A DNA stretch of 64,000 bases, taken from Anastrepha obliqua. Its lineage: Eukaryota; Arthropoda; Insecta; Diptera; Tephritidae. The stretch is from the NCBI RefSeq assembly GCF_027943255.1, contig NC_072892.1:164116792-164180791 (forward strand), given 5' to 3'. A program made the position numbers and the translations under genes. The notes below the pieces were generated by a model. It had not been told where the DNA came from. It did not search any database and saw only the letters and a list, made by a program, of their open reading frames with translations. The first letter of the stretch is position 1. Every line of letters starts with the position of its first letter. Positions 63,615-64,000 of the stretch are shown one piece after another.

Positions 63615-64000
63615 AGGTAAAGTTAGGTTTATTTAATGCAAGAAATTTGATTTGCCGCCATAAACGGCCTGCTTGAAGCGATTCAGTTTCAAATAATCGT
63701 ATTGGATGGTCTCCCGCGCTTGCGACTTATTTATGGGCACCAGTATAAGGCTGCTTTTGCAATATCTCCACGAGGCTTCCGAAGTGCATGCCCAATCCAT
63801 TTCCATTCTCGTAGTCGAATATTGGAGATAAACAGAAATCTTTTTCATCAAACTGCAGATGTCTGTATTGGAAATGGTGTTTGGCCAAAAAACGCGCACA
63901 ATTCTTCAGAAGCAACGATTGATGAATGTTTGCGAAGCTGGTGCATCGCCCATTGTCGTATTTCATGTTTCGCAGTCATACAAAACGACAGAATTCACTT
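63615..64000 (-). pseudogene. YGxETW-type LINE C-terminal region, cut by the window edge
   Basis: The minus strand from the window edge reads NSVVLYDCETWNT (the YGxETW site), FQTFINRCF, RIVRVFWPNTISNTDICSLM, then (shifted) EWKWIGHALRKPRGDIAKAA and SRKRGRPSNT. This is the IGHTLRK group. The reverse transcriptase, if present, lies beyond 64000. Confidence 0.78.

Overview
This is eukaryotic, AT-rich nuclear DNA from an insect. A higher dipteran is most likely, perhaps a tephritid fruit fly; that is inferred from the mix of mariner-type transposons, RNase H-bearing LINEs, R1-like LINEs and a tRNA-derived SINE, not from any host gene. There are no bacterial-style operons, rRNAs or CRISPR arrays, and no complete host gene. 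Almost every recognisable coding stretch is a decayed piece of a transposable element (TE), so the window reads as a nested TE graveyard in intergenic or heterochromatin-like DNA.

Layout: 0-6 kb holds an RNase H LINE (minus) carrying a 365-bp transposon relic, a LINE tail, and a second RNase H LINE (plus) split by a 934-bp D,D41D transposon. 6-12.3 kb holds an R1-like LINE (minus) split by a nearly complete 1287-bp mariner, a deleted mariner at 9.1-9.9 kb, and another copy of the second RNase H LINE (minus). 12-20 kb holds LINE fragments with the YGxETW C-terminus, a tRNA-like SINE head, a possible Mutator-like relic, a TIR element at 17.9-18.6 kb and a D,D37D transposon. 21-31 kb is a dense mosaic of LINE C-termini on both strands, a second R1-like copy, a Tc1 relic, and the longest open frame (RNase H of a LINE, 29.8-30.9 kb) beside a SINE. 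32-42 kb holds three copies of a TTAA-flanked element (one interrupted by a D,D41D transposon), two more D,D41D relics, a piggyBac relic and a Tc1 relic. 42-52.7 kb holds a candidate 61-codon exon, a D,D37D element, two more D,D41D-type elements, a mariner relic and a LINE. 53-55 kb holds a SINE and a 107-bp tandem array. 56-64 kb holds a mariner relic, R1-like and YGxETW LINE tails, a rearranged SINE, a jockey-like LINE with a 2A-like motif, and an opposing R1-type LINE.

How the parts relate: nothing here works as a pathway. The value lies in relative ages and nesting. Three DNA-transposon insertions can be read exactly because the interrupted sequence, or a second copy of it, shows the empty site. 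The SINEs would depend on LINE reverse transcriptases, and the short TTAA and TIR elements would depend on transposases encoded elsewhere. Points worth a second look are the TTAA element family, the 107-bp repeat whose units carry AGGTCA half-sites, the symmetric spliced-looking exon at 42.5 kb, the 2A-like motif at 60.4 kb, and the repeated loss of the same part of the transposase in independent D,D41D copies. Coordinates of decayed elements are estimates unless target-site duplications (TSDs) are given.
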